In this document: positions 1 through 9,343 of the stretch, piece after piece
Numbering within the stretch: the first letter of the stretch is position 1
Layout: the number at the start of each line of letters is the position of its first letter
From: Paenibacillus sedimenti
GTDB taxonomy: Bacteria; Bacillota; Bacilli; Paenibacillales; NBRC-103111
DNA length: 64,000 nucleotides
Reading direction: 5' to 3'
Assembly (NCBI RefSeq): GCF_014534655.1
Contig: NZ_JACVVD010000001.1
Location: 372,001-436,000 of the forward strand
The notes under the pieces: model-generated
What the model was told of the DNA's origin: nothing
What the model saw: the letters and a program-made list of their open reading frames with translations, nothing else
Database searches by the model: none
Translations under genes and position numbers: made by a program

Positions 1-3000
1 CAGATGGATCGACTTCCCTTAACACCGAATGGAAAAGTTAACCGCAAAGCGCTTCCGGAACCGGATGGTGGCGGGGCGCAAGACTATACGGCTCCGTCAA
101 GTGAGACAGAACGTACCCTTTGCGTGATCTGGCAACATGTGCTGGGAATCGGCAGGGTCTGCATTCACGATAGCTTTTTCGAATTGGGCGGTCATTCTCT
201 CAAAGCGATGATGCTGCTCGCTCAGATTCACCGCGAAACGGGCGTAGAGGTTCCGCTGCGCACGTTGTTCGAGATGCCGACCGTGCAGCAGATCGCCAAG
301 TTTATCGATCAGTCTTCATCACAAAACTTTGTATCGATTCAACCGGCTGAACATCAAGAATATTACCCGCTCTCATCCGCTCAAAAACGGATGTTCATTC
401 TACAGCAGTTTGAGGCCGACAGTGTCGGTTACAACATGCCGGATGTGATGCTGATCGAGGGCGAGCTGGATGTTGAGCGGTTTAATCAGGCTTACCGGGC
501 GCTCATTCGCCGTCACGAAGCGCTTCGCACCTCGTTCCATACGGTGAATGGCGAACCGAGGCAGAAGGTGCATGAGGATACCGAGTTGCGGATTCAAATC
601 GAGGTGTATCAGGCCGATTCGGACGAGGATACGGCGAAGTTGGTGCAATCCGTCATCCGTCCGTTCAATTTAAGCGAAGCGCCGCTGATTCGCGCTGTAT
701 TAATTCGAAGAGCGGCCGATAAGCACGTTTTTGTCTACGATATGCATCATATCGTTTCCGACGGCGTATCGAGCGGCATTATTGCGAGCGATTTTGCCGC
801 CTTGTACGCCGGCGCTGAGCGGCCAAAGCTGAACATTCAGTACAAAGATTTTGCGGTTTGGCAAAATGAGCAATTCCAAAGCGGTATCATGCAAAAGCAT
901 GAGCAATACTGGCTGAACAAGTTTACCGGCGAAGTGCCGCTGCTGAATCTTACGACCGATTACCCAAGACCGCAAGTGAAGAGCTTCGTAGGGGATTTCG
1001 TCGCCTTTGGCTCCGGTTCCAAAAGGATGGAGTTGCTGAACCGGTTTGCCGCTTCACAGGGTACGACGCTGTATATGGTGCTGCTCGCTGCCTTTAACGT
1101 GCTGCTTGCCAAATATTCCGGTCAGGATGATCTTGTGGTGGGAACGCCGATCGCCGGCAGGCCGCATGCGGACGTGGACAACGTCGTCGGGATGTTTGTC
1201 AATACATTGGCTCTGCGGAGCCGGCCTGAAACAGGATTGACGTTTCTGGAGTTCTTGCAGCAAGTAAAAGAAACCGCGCTGCAAGCCTACGAGCATCAGG
1301 ATTATCCATTTGAGCTGCTGGTCGAACATTTGGGCTTACAAAGGGATTTAAGCCGTAATCCGTTGTTCGATACGATCTTTATTTTCCAAAATACGGATGA
1401 TGCGGAAATTGAACTGAACGAATTGCAATTCAAACCGTTCCCGCTCGAGCATAAAATCGCCAAATTCGATCTCGCGCTAACAGCCGTTGAGACCGAAGGT
1501 GAGATCGGATTTAATCTGGAGTACAGCACAAAATTGTTTAACATCGCAACGGTAGAGCGTATGGGCCGACATTTGTTAACCCTGATTGACAGCCTAATGG
1601 ATCGTCCCGATACCCTGCTTGCCGATCTTAACATCGTAACGGAAGAAGAGCATTCGCAATTGGCTCTTTTCAATGCAACGCATCGTAACGTGCCTAATGA
1701 TCAAACGCTGCACGGTCTGTTTGAGGAGCAGGCGGCTCTTTCTCCAGAGCAGCCGGCGGTTATCTTCTTAGACAGACAGTTGACCTATGCACAGCTGAAT
1801 ACGGCGGCTAACCGTTTGGCCAGGACGCTGCGGGATAAGGGCGTCCGTCCGGAATCGCGGGTCGGCATTATGGCGGAGCGCTCGCTTGAGCTGATTGTCG
1901 GCATCATGGCGATATTGAAAGCCGGAGGGGCATATGTGCCGATTGATCCGCAGTATCCGCAGGAACGGATTCGCTACATGCTGGAGGATAGCGGCACCTT
2001 GCTCGTGCTGACGCAGGCGAAGCTTTTCACAGGAATGAGCGATGAAATCAGGTCCGCTTTCACCGGGGAATGGCTGGATCTGGACGACGAACAGCACTAT
2101 GCTGCGGACGGCTCCAATCTGGATCCGGTCAATGCGATGACAGATTTGGCCTACATCATTTATACATCGGGTACGACGGGCAAGCCGAAAGGCGTCATGA
2201 TCGAGCACCGCAGCATCGCCGGCAATCTGTTGTGGAGAAAGTCGGAATATGCGTTGAGCACGAACGACAATGTGCTGCAGCTGTTCTCGTTTGCTTTCGA
2301 CGGTTTCGTAACCAGCTTCTTTACACCGATTCTGGCGGGAGCAACAGTTGTACTTATGCAGGATGAAGACGCGAAAGATCCTTTTGCGATCAAAAAGCAA
2401 ATCGCGCAGCATCGCACAACGCATTTCATCAGTGTACCAAGCTTGTATGCAGCGCTTCTTGAATGTATGAACGCCGAAGAAGCCGCCTCGCTCCGTATTG
2501 TAACAGTGGCCGGTGAAAAGGTGAACAAACACGTGATCGAACGCAGCAAGCAGCTATTCCCGCACATCGAGCTTGTGAATGAGTACGGTCCGACGGAAAG
2601 CAGTGTAGTAGCCACATTCCTGCGCGACCTGGCGCCGGATAAGGACATTACCATCGGAAGGCCGATTGCAAATACGCAAGTCTACATCGTGAATGAAACC
2701 TGCCGCAAGCTTCAGCCGATCGGCATCATAGGCGAGTTGTGCATCGCCGGAGACGGTTTGGCCCGAGGGTATTTGAATCGGGGCGACCTGACGAGCGAGA
2801 AATTCATAACAAATCCGTTCACTTTCGGGGGAAGCGGAAGCGACCGGATGTACAAGACAGGAGACCTGGCTAGATGGCTGCCGGATGGAACGCTTGAATA
2901 CATCGGCCGTCTAGACGAACAGGTGAAAATCCGGGGCTACAGGATCGAACTGGAAGAAATTGAGGCTGTACTGCTCCGTCATGACCAGGTACAGGAAGCT

Positions 3001-4170
3001 GTTGTTGTAACTACGGAGCAACCGAACGGAGATTATGCGCTTTGCGCATATATTGTGGCAACCGGCAGTCAAGACATGGCAGAGCTGAGAACCTATCTTT
3101 CCTCCGAGCTTCCGACCTACATGATTCCGGGCTATTTTGTCCGCATGGATGCCATGCCGCTGACGCCGAACGGAAAGCTGGATAAAAAAGCGCTGCCGAA
3201 GCCGGACGAACGTTCACTGGCACGCGCAGTCTATGTCGCTCCGCGCAACGGGACCGAGGAGCAGCTTGCCGGCATTTGGCAAGATATTCTCGGGTTGCAG
3301 CAAGTCGGCATTCACGACAATTTCTTTGAAATTGGCGGGCATTCGTTGAAAGCCACGATGCTTGCGGCGCGAATCTTCGAGATGATGCAAACGGAGCTTC
3401 CGCTGCACTACTTGTTCCAGCATCCGACTGTTGAAAAGACGGCTCAATACATCGATTCCAAAGAGCTTAGGATCGATTTCAACAAGCCTATTGCTTTGTT
3501 GAACCGGAAAGCGGAACGCAACGTATTCTGTTTCCCTCCGGTCGGCGGTTTCGGCTTTGTGTTTAAAGAACTTGCGGATCGAATCGATACGCATGCTTTG
3601 TACGGACTTGATTTTATCGAAAGCGAAGACCGCATGGAACGATACATCGACCTTGTGACAAGCGTGCAGGAGGAAGGACCGTTTATCTTTATGGGTTATT
3701 CCGCCGGAGGCAATCTGATATTTGAACTGACCCAAGCCATGGAAAACAAAGGCTTTGTCGTATCGGATTTGATCATGTTGGACGCGTCCCGCAAAAACAA
3801 AGTCATCAGCCAATCCGACCGCGAAGTCGCGGAAGAGATCGATGCTTTACTTAAAGAAGCGGAGTCCGACGCTAAATATGAGCCGTATGTCCATAACGAG
3901 CGGATCAGAAACAATGTGATTCAAAAAATAAAAAGCTACATGGTCTATTTGAACGCTTTACAAAACAGCGGCTCCGTTCGTGCAAACATCCATCATATGC
4001 ACAATGAAATCAAACCGGGCAGCAGTATCCTAAGCCGCAGCACTTGGTGGAACCGATCGACATCAGCGCAGTACCGCAGTTATCAAGGAGCAGGCCGTCA
4101 TGAAGACATGCTGGATATGCCATATGCCGCGAAAAACGCGGAGATCGTCAAGGAAATCTTATCCTTATAA
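1..4170 (+). CDS. Nonribosomal peptide synthetase, terminal module with thioesterase (5' end outside window)
   Basis: The frame is open from base 1, so this is the C-terminal 1,389 codons of a larger synthetase. Domains in order: end of an adenylation domain (A10 motif LPLTPNGKVNRKALPEP), carrier domain (GGHSLK, Ser at codon 66), condensation domain (HHIVSDG from codon 249), a complete adenylation domain (TSGTTGKPKG from about codon 721, NEYGPTE, second A10 motif), second carrier domain (Ser codon 1115) and a type I thioesterase (GYSAGG, Ser codon 1234; probable catalytic His codon 1367). The thioesterase makes this the chain-terminating protein of the assembly line. My hand alignment of the binding pocket of the full A domain reads D-G-T-S-T-A-E-V-V-K, close to a remembered tyrosine signature (inference). 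The last residue added may therefore be aromatic. Two ABC exporter halves and a Dab-type aminotransferase follow. Confidence 0.95.
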   Translation, partial: QMDRLPLTPNGKVNRKALPEPDGGGAQDYTAPSSETERTLCVIWQHVLGIGRVCIHDSFFELGGHSLKAMMLLAQIHRETGVEVPLRTLFEMPTVQQIAKFIDQSSSQNFVSIQPAEHQEYYPLSSAQKRMFILQQFEADSVGYNMPDVMLIEGELDVERFNQAYRALIRRHEALRTSFHTVNGEPRQKVHEDTELRIQIEVYQADSDEDTAKLVQSVIRPFNLSEAPLIRAVLIRRAADKHVFVYDMHHIVSDGVSSGIIASDFAALYAGAERPKLNIQYKDFAVWQNEQFQSGIMQKHEQYWLNKFTGEVPLLNLTTDYPRPQVKSFVGDFVAFGSGSKRMELLNRFAASQGTTLYMVLLAAFNVLLAKYSGQDDLVVGTPIAGRPHADVDNVVGMFVNTLALRSRPETGLTFLEFLQQVKETALQAYEHQDYPFELLVEHLGLQRDLSRNPLFDTIFIFQNTDDAEIELNELQFKPFPLEHKIAKFDLALTAVETEGEIGFNLEYSTKLFNIATVERMGRHLLTLIDSLMDRPDTLLADLNIVTEEEHSQLALFNATHRNVPNDQTLHGLFEEQAALSPEQPAVIFLDRQLTYAQLNTAANRLARTLRDKGVRPESRVGIMAERSLELIVGIMAILKAGGAYVPIDPQYPQERIRYMLEDSGTLLVLTQAKLFTGMSDEIRSAFTGEWLDLDDEQHYAADGSNLDPVNAMTDLAYIIYTSGTTGKPKGVMIEHRSIAGNLLWRKSEYALSTNDNVLQLFSFAFDGFVTSFFTPILAGATVVLMQDEDAKDPFAIKKQIAQHRTTHFISVPSLYAALLECMNAEEAASLRIVTVAGEKVNKHVIERSKQLFPHIELVNEYGPTESSVVATFLRDLAPDKDITIGRPIANTQVYIVNETCRKLQPIGIIGELCIAGDGLARGYLNRGDLTSEKFITNPFTFGGSGSDRMYKTGDLARWLPDGTLEYIGRLDEQVKIRGYRIELEEIEAVLLRHDQVQEAVVVTTEQPNGDYALCAYIVATGSQDMAELRTYLSSELPTYMIPGYFVRMDAMPLTPNGKLDKKALPKPDERSLARAVYVAPRNGTEEQLAGIWQDILGLQQVGIHDNFFEIGGHSLKATMLAARIFEMMQTELPLHYLFQHPTVEKTAQYIDSKELRIDFNKPIALLNRKAERNVFCFPPVGGFGFVFKELADRIDTHALYGLDFIESEDRMERYIDLVTSVQEEGPFIFMGYSAGGNLIFELTQAMENKGFVVSDLIMLDASRKNKVISQSDREVAEEIDALLKEAESDAKYEPYVHNERIRNNVIQKIKSYMVYLNALQNSGSVRANIHHMHNEIKPGSSILSRSTWWNRSTSAQYRSYQGAGRHEDMLDMPYAAKNAEIVKEILSL

Positions 4171-4194
4171 CCCGCGATGAAGAGGAGCGATAAT

Positions 4195-6003
4195 TTGGCC
4201 AGTCGAAAAAGTAAGCCGCAAGAATTCAGGCCGAAGCCGATTTTCTTTCGGTTAATGGCCTTCATCAAGCCCTACAGCTTATGGGTCCTTTTGACGATTG
4301 CGACTTCGCTTATTGTTGCAGCAGTCGATATCGGGATGGGGAAGCTGATTGAGCAAATGATTGACGCCAATTCGCGAACATTGCTGGACTCCGCTGTTTT
4401 CATTGCGATTTTGGCGCTGACGGGGGTTATTGCGAAGTATTTGATTAAATATGCTTCAACCCGGTTTAGCAGCTATGCGCTGCGCGATTTGCGCAATACG
4501 GTTGCTCATCATCTGGAGAACCTGCCGGTTTCCACCGTAGAAAAGCAGCAATCCGGCGACCTGGTATCCCGACTGACGAACGATACGACGGTGCTGCAAA
4601 ACTTTTTTATCCACCATTTTGCCAATTTATTTTATATGCCGGTCGTGTTTATTTCTGCATTGACGATACTGCTGCTTACCAGCTGGAAACTGATCCTATT
4701 CAGTCTCATCTTGCTGCCTATCGGAATTATCGTCACCGTTGTATTAAGCAAGCCGATCAGCAAAATCTCCGAGCAACTGCAGGAACAATTAGGGCATGCG
4801 AATGCCGTTGCACAAGATATGATCGGCGGTATACCGATGGTCAAAGCATTTAACAGACAGGGCACCATGTTCGAAAAATACGGCAAAGTGATGCAGCAGG
4901 TTTTGTCCAAAAGCCTGCTGCTCGAAAAGCGCCGCGCGCTCATGTCGCCAATCAGTATTTTGCTGCTGTCGACACCGCTCATCTTCATGGTCGGCGTCGG
5001 CGGCTACTTAATTGACAAAGGAGAATTGACACCCGGCAATATCATTATTTTCTTGTATATGATTTCGTTCGTTCTTCAGCCCATCTCGATGATACCCGTG
5101 CTTTCCGCACAGGTGCAGGAAGTGAGCGGAGCGGCCCGTCGATTGTTTGATGTACTTGATATGCCGGCGGAACCGGAAATTCCTTCGACCGAGGCTCTGG
5201 ATGTAAATTCGATACCCATTGAATTTGACAACGTATCGTTCTCCTACGACGGACAAACGAACGTACTGAACGGGGTAAGTTTCCAGCTGCAAAAGCAGCA
5301 GACCATCGCGCTTGTAGGTTCGAGCGGTTGCGGGAAAAGCACGCTGTTTAAACTGCTCTGCGGCTTTTACGAGCTGCCGCTTGGGTCCGGGAGCATTAAA
5401 GTGTTCGGCAGGCCGCTGAATGAATGGAGCCTGAAGCAGCTTCGCAGCCAAATTTCGCTCGTTTCTCAGGATACCCACCTGTTTCCCGGGACGATAGCGG
5501 AGAATATCGGTTTCGGGAACCTTCAAGCTACTATGAACGATATCGTGCGGGCAGCCAAAGAAGCGAATGCGCATGATTTTATCATGCAGCAGCCGGTAGG
5601 ATACAACACCGTCATCGGAGAGCGGGGTTCCTTGTCCGGGGGCCAAAAGCAGCGAATCGCCATTGCGCGCGCGCTGTTGAAGGATGCGCCGATTCTGCTG
5701 CTGGATGAGCCGACATCCGCACTCGACACGCACTCGGAAGCCATCGTTCAGGAAGCTATAGAACGGGCAATGAAAGACCGTGCCGTTCTAATGATCACGC
5801 ATCGTCTGTCAGCCATCGATAAAGCGGACTTGGTCATTTTTATGAGCGACGGAAATATTGTGGAATGCAATACGCACGAACAATTAATCCGCAGCAATGG
5901 CCCGTACAAAAAAATGTATTTCAAACAATTCGCGCTCCAAGAGAGCACCGGCAGCGCGGATAGAGAGGAGGGCTTAAGGCATGTTCCTGAGGCAGTCCTA
6001 TAA
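4195..6003 (+). CDS. ABC exporter half-subunit (membrane + ATPase), first of a pair
   Basis: About 602 residues. An N-terminal six-helix membrane domain is followed by an ATPase domain with Walker A (GSSGCGKST), signature (SLSGGQKQR) and Walker B (ILLLDEPTSALD). The TTG at 4195 is preferred because GAGGAG lies 7 bases before it; an ATG at 4177 in the same frame has no good ribosome site. The gene starts 24 bases after the NRPS stop and overlaps the next half-transporter by 23 bases, so the two probably form a heterodimeric exporter. The likely cargo is the lipopeptide made by the upstream synthetase (inference from position). The segment before the signature motif is one residue shorter than in its partner (GERGSLSGG against GERGSSLSGG). 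Confidence 0.92.
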   Translation: MASRKSKPQEFRPKPIFFRLMAFIKPYSLWVLLTIATSLIVAAVDIGMGKLIEQMIDANSRTLLDSAVFIAILALTGVIAKYLIKYASTRFSSYALRDLRNTVAHHLENLPVSTVEKQQSGDLVSRLTNDTTVLQNFFIHHFANLFYMPVVFISALTILLLTSWKLILFSLILLPIGIIVTVVLSKPISKISEQLQEQLGHANAVAQDMIGGIPMVKAFNRQGTMFEKYGKVMQQVLSKSLLLEKRRALMSPISILLLSTPLIFMVGVGGYLIDKGELTPGNIIIFLYMISFVLQPISMIPVLSAQVQEVSGAARRLFDVLDMPAEPEIPSTEALDVNSIPIEFDNVSFSYDGQTNVLNGVSFQLQKQQTIALVGSSGCGKSTLFKLLCGFYELPLGSGSIKVFGRPLNEWSLKQLRSQISLVSQDTHLFPGTIAENIGFGNLQATMNDIVRAAKEANAHDFIMQQPVGYNTVIGERGSLSGGQKQRIAIARALLKDAPILLLDEPTSALDTHSEAIVQEAIERAMKDRAVLMITHRLSAIDKADLVIFMSDGNIVECNTHEQLIRSNGPYKKMYFKQFALQESTGSADREEGLRHVPEAVL

Positions 6004-7762
6004 GGAATTCAAACGGCTGATGTCTTTGATGGAGCTGCGCCGTAAAGGATATTTCACCGGATTAATCGGAGACAGCATCAGCAATGCCAGCATCGCCATC
6101 CTGCTCTCTTTTGTCATCCAGTATTTACTCGATTATTCCGTTCACCGTGACCCGGCCGTGCTGATAAAGGCAATCTGGATCGTCGGCGGAACGTTCGTCA
6201 TGCTTAGCGTGCTGTCTCCGCTATTCAGCTACATGTATCACCGGAACGTAAAGCAAACGATGGCCGATATCCGGCTGAGCGTGTTCGATCGACTCGGACG
6301 GCTTCCCCAGCGTTACTATGAATCCCATCATTCAGGGGATATCGTTTCACGAATGACGAACGATATGCAGCTGATGGAACAAACGTTCACCGAGCATATG
6401 AAATCGATCATTGTAGAGTGTTTGACATTAGTCGGATCCCTGACCGTGATGTTTATTCTCGATTGGCGGCTCGCCTTGGTTTTGGTCGCTTTGGGTCTTC
6501 TGTCTGTCTTGATCAATACCAGATTCGCCCGGCCTTTGCGAAAAATAAGCGACAGGTTTCAAGAGCAAACGGGCGGCTTGACCGAACGACTTGCCGACCT
6601 GCTTGCCGGACTGCAAGTCATTAAGATGTTCTCGCTGCATCGTGCGGTTACAAAGCGTTTCTATGATATGAACGGGGAGGTCACGGTCTCGGCGATGAAG
6701 CAGGGGCATCGGACGGGTCTGTTGGAGGCCGCTAATTTCCTCATTAATTTCATGAGCCTTGGCGGAATGCTTGTTATCGGAATCATTATGTATTCGCAGA
6801 ACATGATCGAACTCGGCGTTTTGGGCCAAATCATCCAGTTGCAAACGGGCGTTTCCATGGTATTCTTGCAGCTCGGCAGCATTGTTTCACTGATACAGCA
6901 TTCGTTCGCCGGGGCAGCTCGCGTATTCGAACTGCTTGATGCATCGTCAGAGCCCGATCGATACTTGATGCCAGGCCCCGTCAGTGGCGAACAGGAGGCG
7001 ACTCCGGAAACAGATATGGAGATGAACGGAGTCATCTTCGATTACGGTACGGCAGCCCGAGTTTTAAACGGAAGTACGCTCTCCGTGCGGAAAGGACAGG
7101 TGGCTGCGCTTGTAGGCGCCAGCGGTAGCGGCAAAAGCACAGTCATGAAGCTGTTTCTCGGTTTTTATCCGCCAATGGAGGGTACGATCCGTATCATGGG
7201 TAAGCCGCTGGGCCACTATACGCTTTCCGAAATCAGGGAGCTAACCGCTTATGTACCGCAGGATCCGTATTTGTTTCACGGAACGATTGGCGATAACATA
7301 CGTTTCGGCAAACCCGATGCTACGGATCAAGAATTGCATGAGGCGGCAATTGCCGCTTATGCGCATGATTTCATTATGGAACTGCCGGACGGCTACGATA
7401 CGATGGTTGGCGAGAGGGGCTCCTCATTATCCGGCGGACAACGCCAGCGTATTGCCATCGCCCGGGCGTTGCTCAAAAACGCACCGATTCTCCTGCTTGA
7501 TGAGGCTACCTCCGCGCTGGACGCCGAATCCGAGTTTTGGGTGCAAAAGGCTTTACATACATTGATGAAGGACAGGACGACCCTGATGATCGCTCATCGG
7601 CTGTCTACGGTCGAACAAGCGGACATCATTTATGTCATGGACCAAGGTGTCGTCAAGGAAATGGGAAGTCACGAACAGCTTTTGTCCGGCAGAGGTTTAT
7701 ATGCAAATCTGTACCGGCAGGAATCGCACAAGGGACAAGAAATGAAAACAGTCACTGCTTAA
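5981..7762 (+). CDS. ABC exporter half-subunit, second of a pair
   Basis: 593 residues with the same architecture as the upstream gene: a six-helix membrane domain, then Walker A (GASGSGKST), Q-loop (YVPQDPYLF), signature (SSLSGGQRQR) and Walker B (ILLLDEATSALD). The ATG lies inside the end of the preceding gene after GGAGGAGGG, which implies translational coupling and equal amounts of the two halves. Both ATPase domains keep the Walker B glutamate, so neither site is obviously degenerate. Together they are predicted to be a heterodimeric multidrug or lipopeptide exporter giving secretion and self-protection for the NRPS product; the cargo is inferred from position. Confidence 0.93.
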   Translation: MFLRQSYKEFKRLMSLMELRRKGYFTGLIGDSISNASIAILLSFVIQYLLDYSVHRDPAVLIKAIWIVGGTFVMLSVLSPLFSYMYHRNVKQTMADIRLSVFDRLGRLPQRYYESHHSGDIVSRMTNDMQLMEQTFTEHMKSIIVECLTLVGSLTVMFILDWRLALVLVALGLLSVLINTRFARPLRKISDRFQEQTGGLTERLADLLAGLQVIKMFSLHRAVTKRFYDMNGEVTVSAMKQGHRTGLLEAANFLINFMSLGGMLVIGIIMYSQNMIELGVLGQIIQLQTGVSMVFLQLGSIVSLIQHSFAGAARVFELLDASSEPDRYLMPGPVSGEQEATPETDMEMNGVIFDYGTAARVLNGSTLSVRKGQVAALVGASGSGKSTVMKLFLGFYPPMEGTIRIMGKPLGHYTLSEIRELTAYVPQDPYLFHGTIGDNIRFGKPDATDQELHEAAIAAYAHDFIMELPDGYDTMVGERGSSLSGGQRQRIAIARALLKNAPILLLDEATSALDAESEFWVQKALHTLMKDRTTLMIAHRLSTVEQADIIYVMDQGVVKEMGSHEQLLSGRGLYANLYRQESHKGQEMKTVTA

Positions 7763-7813
7763 CGGTAATGTTGCTTTCAAAAAGTAAATCGGAAGATAAG
7801 AGGAGTGGAATTC

Positions 7814-9097
7814 ATGTCTATTTTCGAAAAAATGGAATCGAATGTACGTTCTTACTGCAGATCTTTTCCCGATGTGTTCACGAAAGCGAAAGGTTCTACA
7901 TTGTACGCCGAATCCGGAAGAGCATTTATCGACTTTTTTGCAGGAGCGGGCGCTTTAAATTACGGACACAATAACGATTATATCAAAAAGAAGCTGGTTG
8001 AGTACTTGGAATCCGACGGTTTATCCCACGGTCTTGATATGTATACCTCAGCAAAAGAGACGTTTTTGCATACATTTTCAGAGCTCATTTTGAAGCCGAG
8101 AGAGCTTGATTATAAAGTTCAATTTTGCGGTCCGACGGGAACAAATGCCGTGGAGGCAGCTTTAAAATTGGCTCGCAGGGTCAAAGGGCGGACGGGTATT
8201 TTTTCCTTTATGGGAGCCTTTCACGGCATGTCGCTTGGCAGTCTGTCGGTCACCAGCAACTTGTACCACCGATTAGCGGCGGGTACGGATTTACACAATG
8301 TTTCCTTCATGCCTTTTCCATACGGTTACATGAATACTTTTGACACGATCAATTATATAGAAGCTGTACTGAAGGACGACCATTCAGGGATCGACAAGCC
8401 GGCCGCCATCATTTTTGAAACCGTGCAGGCGGAAGGAGGCCTCAATGAAGCGCCGATCGAGTGGATGCAGAGGCTTCGCGATCTGTGTACGCGTCATGAT
8501 ATTTTGCTCATTTGCGATGAGATTCAAGTTGGCTGCGGCCGGACAGGTCCATTTTTCTCCTTTGAAAGGGCGGGCATCGTTCCGGATATCGTCGTGTTGT
8601 CCAAATCGATCAGCGGCTACGGTCTCCCGATGGCCATTACCTTATTAAAACCGGAATTGGATATCTGGAACCCGGGGGAGCACACGGGAACTTTCCGCGG
8701 CAACCAGCTAGCGTTCGTAGGCGCAGCAGCAGCGCTGGAATATAGAGAGTTTGCTAACTTAGAAGCTGAGGTTTACCGGAAAGGACACTTCGTCAGCCGG
8801 TTTTTGCAAGAGGAGATCGCTCCGTTAAGCGAAGATATTCAGATTCGTGGGATGGGGCTGCTATGGGGGGTTGATGTATCGGCAAGCAAACATGCGAACA
8901 TTTCCAAAGAAATTGCCGCGCGCTGTTATGAGTTGGGACTCATTTTGGAAAGGGTGGGCCGTCAAGACGAAGTCATCAAGCTGATGCCGCCGTTGACCAT
9001 CCCGCTGGAGGAGCTTGAGCAGGGCTGCGGCATATTAAGACAGGCGGTTCAGGATTGCTTTGAGAAATACGGGTTAAGGGAACACGCTTTAATCTAA
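7814..9097 (+). CDS. Class III aminotransferase, EctB-like diaminobutyrate--2-oxoglutarate aminotransferase
   Basis: 427 residues, near the usual EctB length. PLP-fold motifs are visible: FCGPTGTNAVEAALKLAR near residues 104-121, CDEIQVGCGRTGPFF near 234-248, and the Schiff-base lysine K264 in LSKSISGYGLPMA. EctB-type enzymes convert aspartate semialdehyde plus glutamate to L-2,4-diaminobutyrate. No ectoine synthase or acetyltransferase is nearby. In Paenibacillus lipopeptide clusters this enzyme supplies diaminobutyrate as a building block, and its place directly behind the NRPS and exporters supports that role (inference). The ATG at 7814 follows AAGAGGAG; an ATG at 7805 sits too near that site. 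A terminator follows. Confidence 0.88.
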   Translation: MSIFEKMESNVRSYCRSFPDVFTKAKGSTLYAESGRAFIDFFAGAGALNYGHNNDYIKKKLVEYLESDGLSHGLDMYTSAKETFLHTFSELILKPRELDYKVQFCGPTGTNAVEAALKLARRVKGRTGIFSFMGAFHGMSLGSLSVTSNLYHRLAAGTDLHNVSFMPFPYGYMNTFDTINYIEAVLKDDHSGIDKPAAIIFETVQAEGGLNEAPIEWMQRLRDLCTRHDILLICDEIQVGCGRTGPFFSFERAGIVPDIVVLSKSISGYGLPMAITLLKPELDIWNPGEHTGTFRGNQLAFVGAAAALEYREFANLEAEVYRKGHFVSRFLQEEIAPLSEDIQIRGMGLLWGVDVSASKHANISKEIAARCYELGLILERVGRQDEVIKLMPPLTIPLEELEQGCGILRQAVQDCFEKYGLREHALI

Positions 9098-9179
9098 TGA
9101 CTCGATTGCGGGAAAGCAGCCATATGGATATTTTTGGTTTGTGATATCACTTGGAATGCTTTAATAAGCATTTAATATA

Positions 9180-9219
9180 AATAAGCGCCATTTTACATTA
9201 ATGGTGCTTATTTTATTTA
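9180..9219 (+). terminator. Rho-independent terminator of the NRPS cluster
   Basis: AATAAGCGCCATT pairs with AATGGTGCTTATT (one G-T pair) around a short loop and is followed by a T-rich run. It ends the exporter/aminotransferase transcript just before the insertion element. Confidence 0.8.
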
Positions 9220-9235
9220 TGTCTCAGAAAAAACA

Positions 9236-9255
9236 CTCGTGACTTCAGTCATGAG
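9236..9255 (+). repeat. Left-end hairpin of the IS605-type element
   Basis: CTCGTGACT-TC-AGTCATGAG forms a 9-bp stem with one G-T pair and a two-base loop. It matches the right-end hairpin in 18 of 20 bases. Confidence 0.75.
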
Positions 9256-9343
9256 ATGAATTTTCTTTGCTCCGATAACAAACGTATGTTCCGTTGGCGC
9301 TTGAGAAATGCTAGAATATAAGTGTTGGAACGGAGGTGAAAAA

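Noticed and set aside
1768-2532. 254-codon minus-strand frame inside the NRPS
   Set aside because: Exact shadow of the adenylation domain; no ribosome site and no recognisable family.
3214-3813. 199-codon minus-strand frame
   Set aside because: Shadow of the carrier/thioesterase region of the NRPS.
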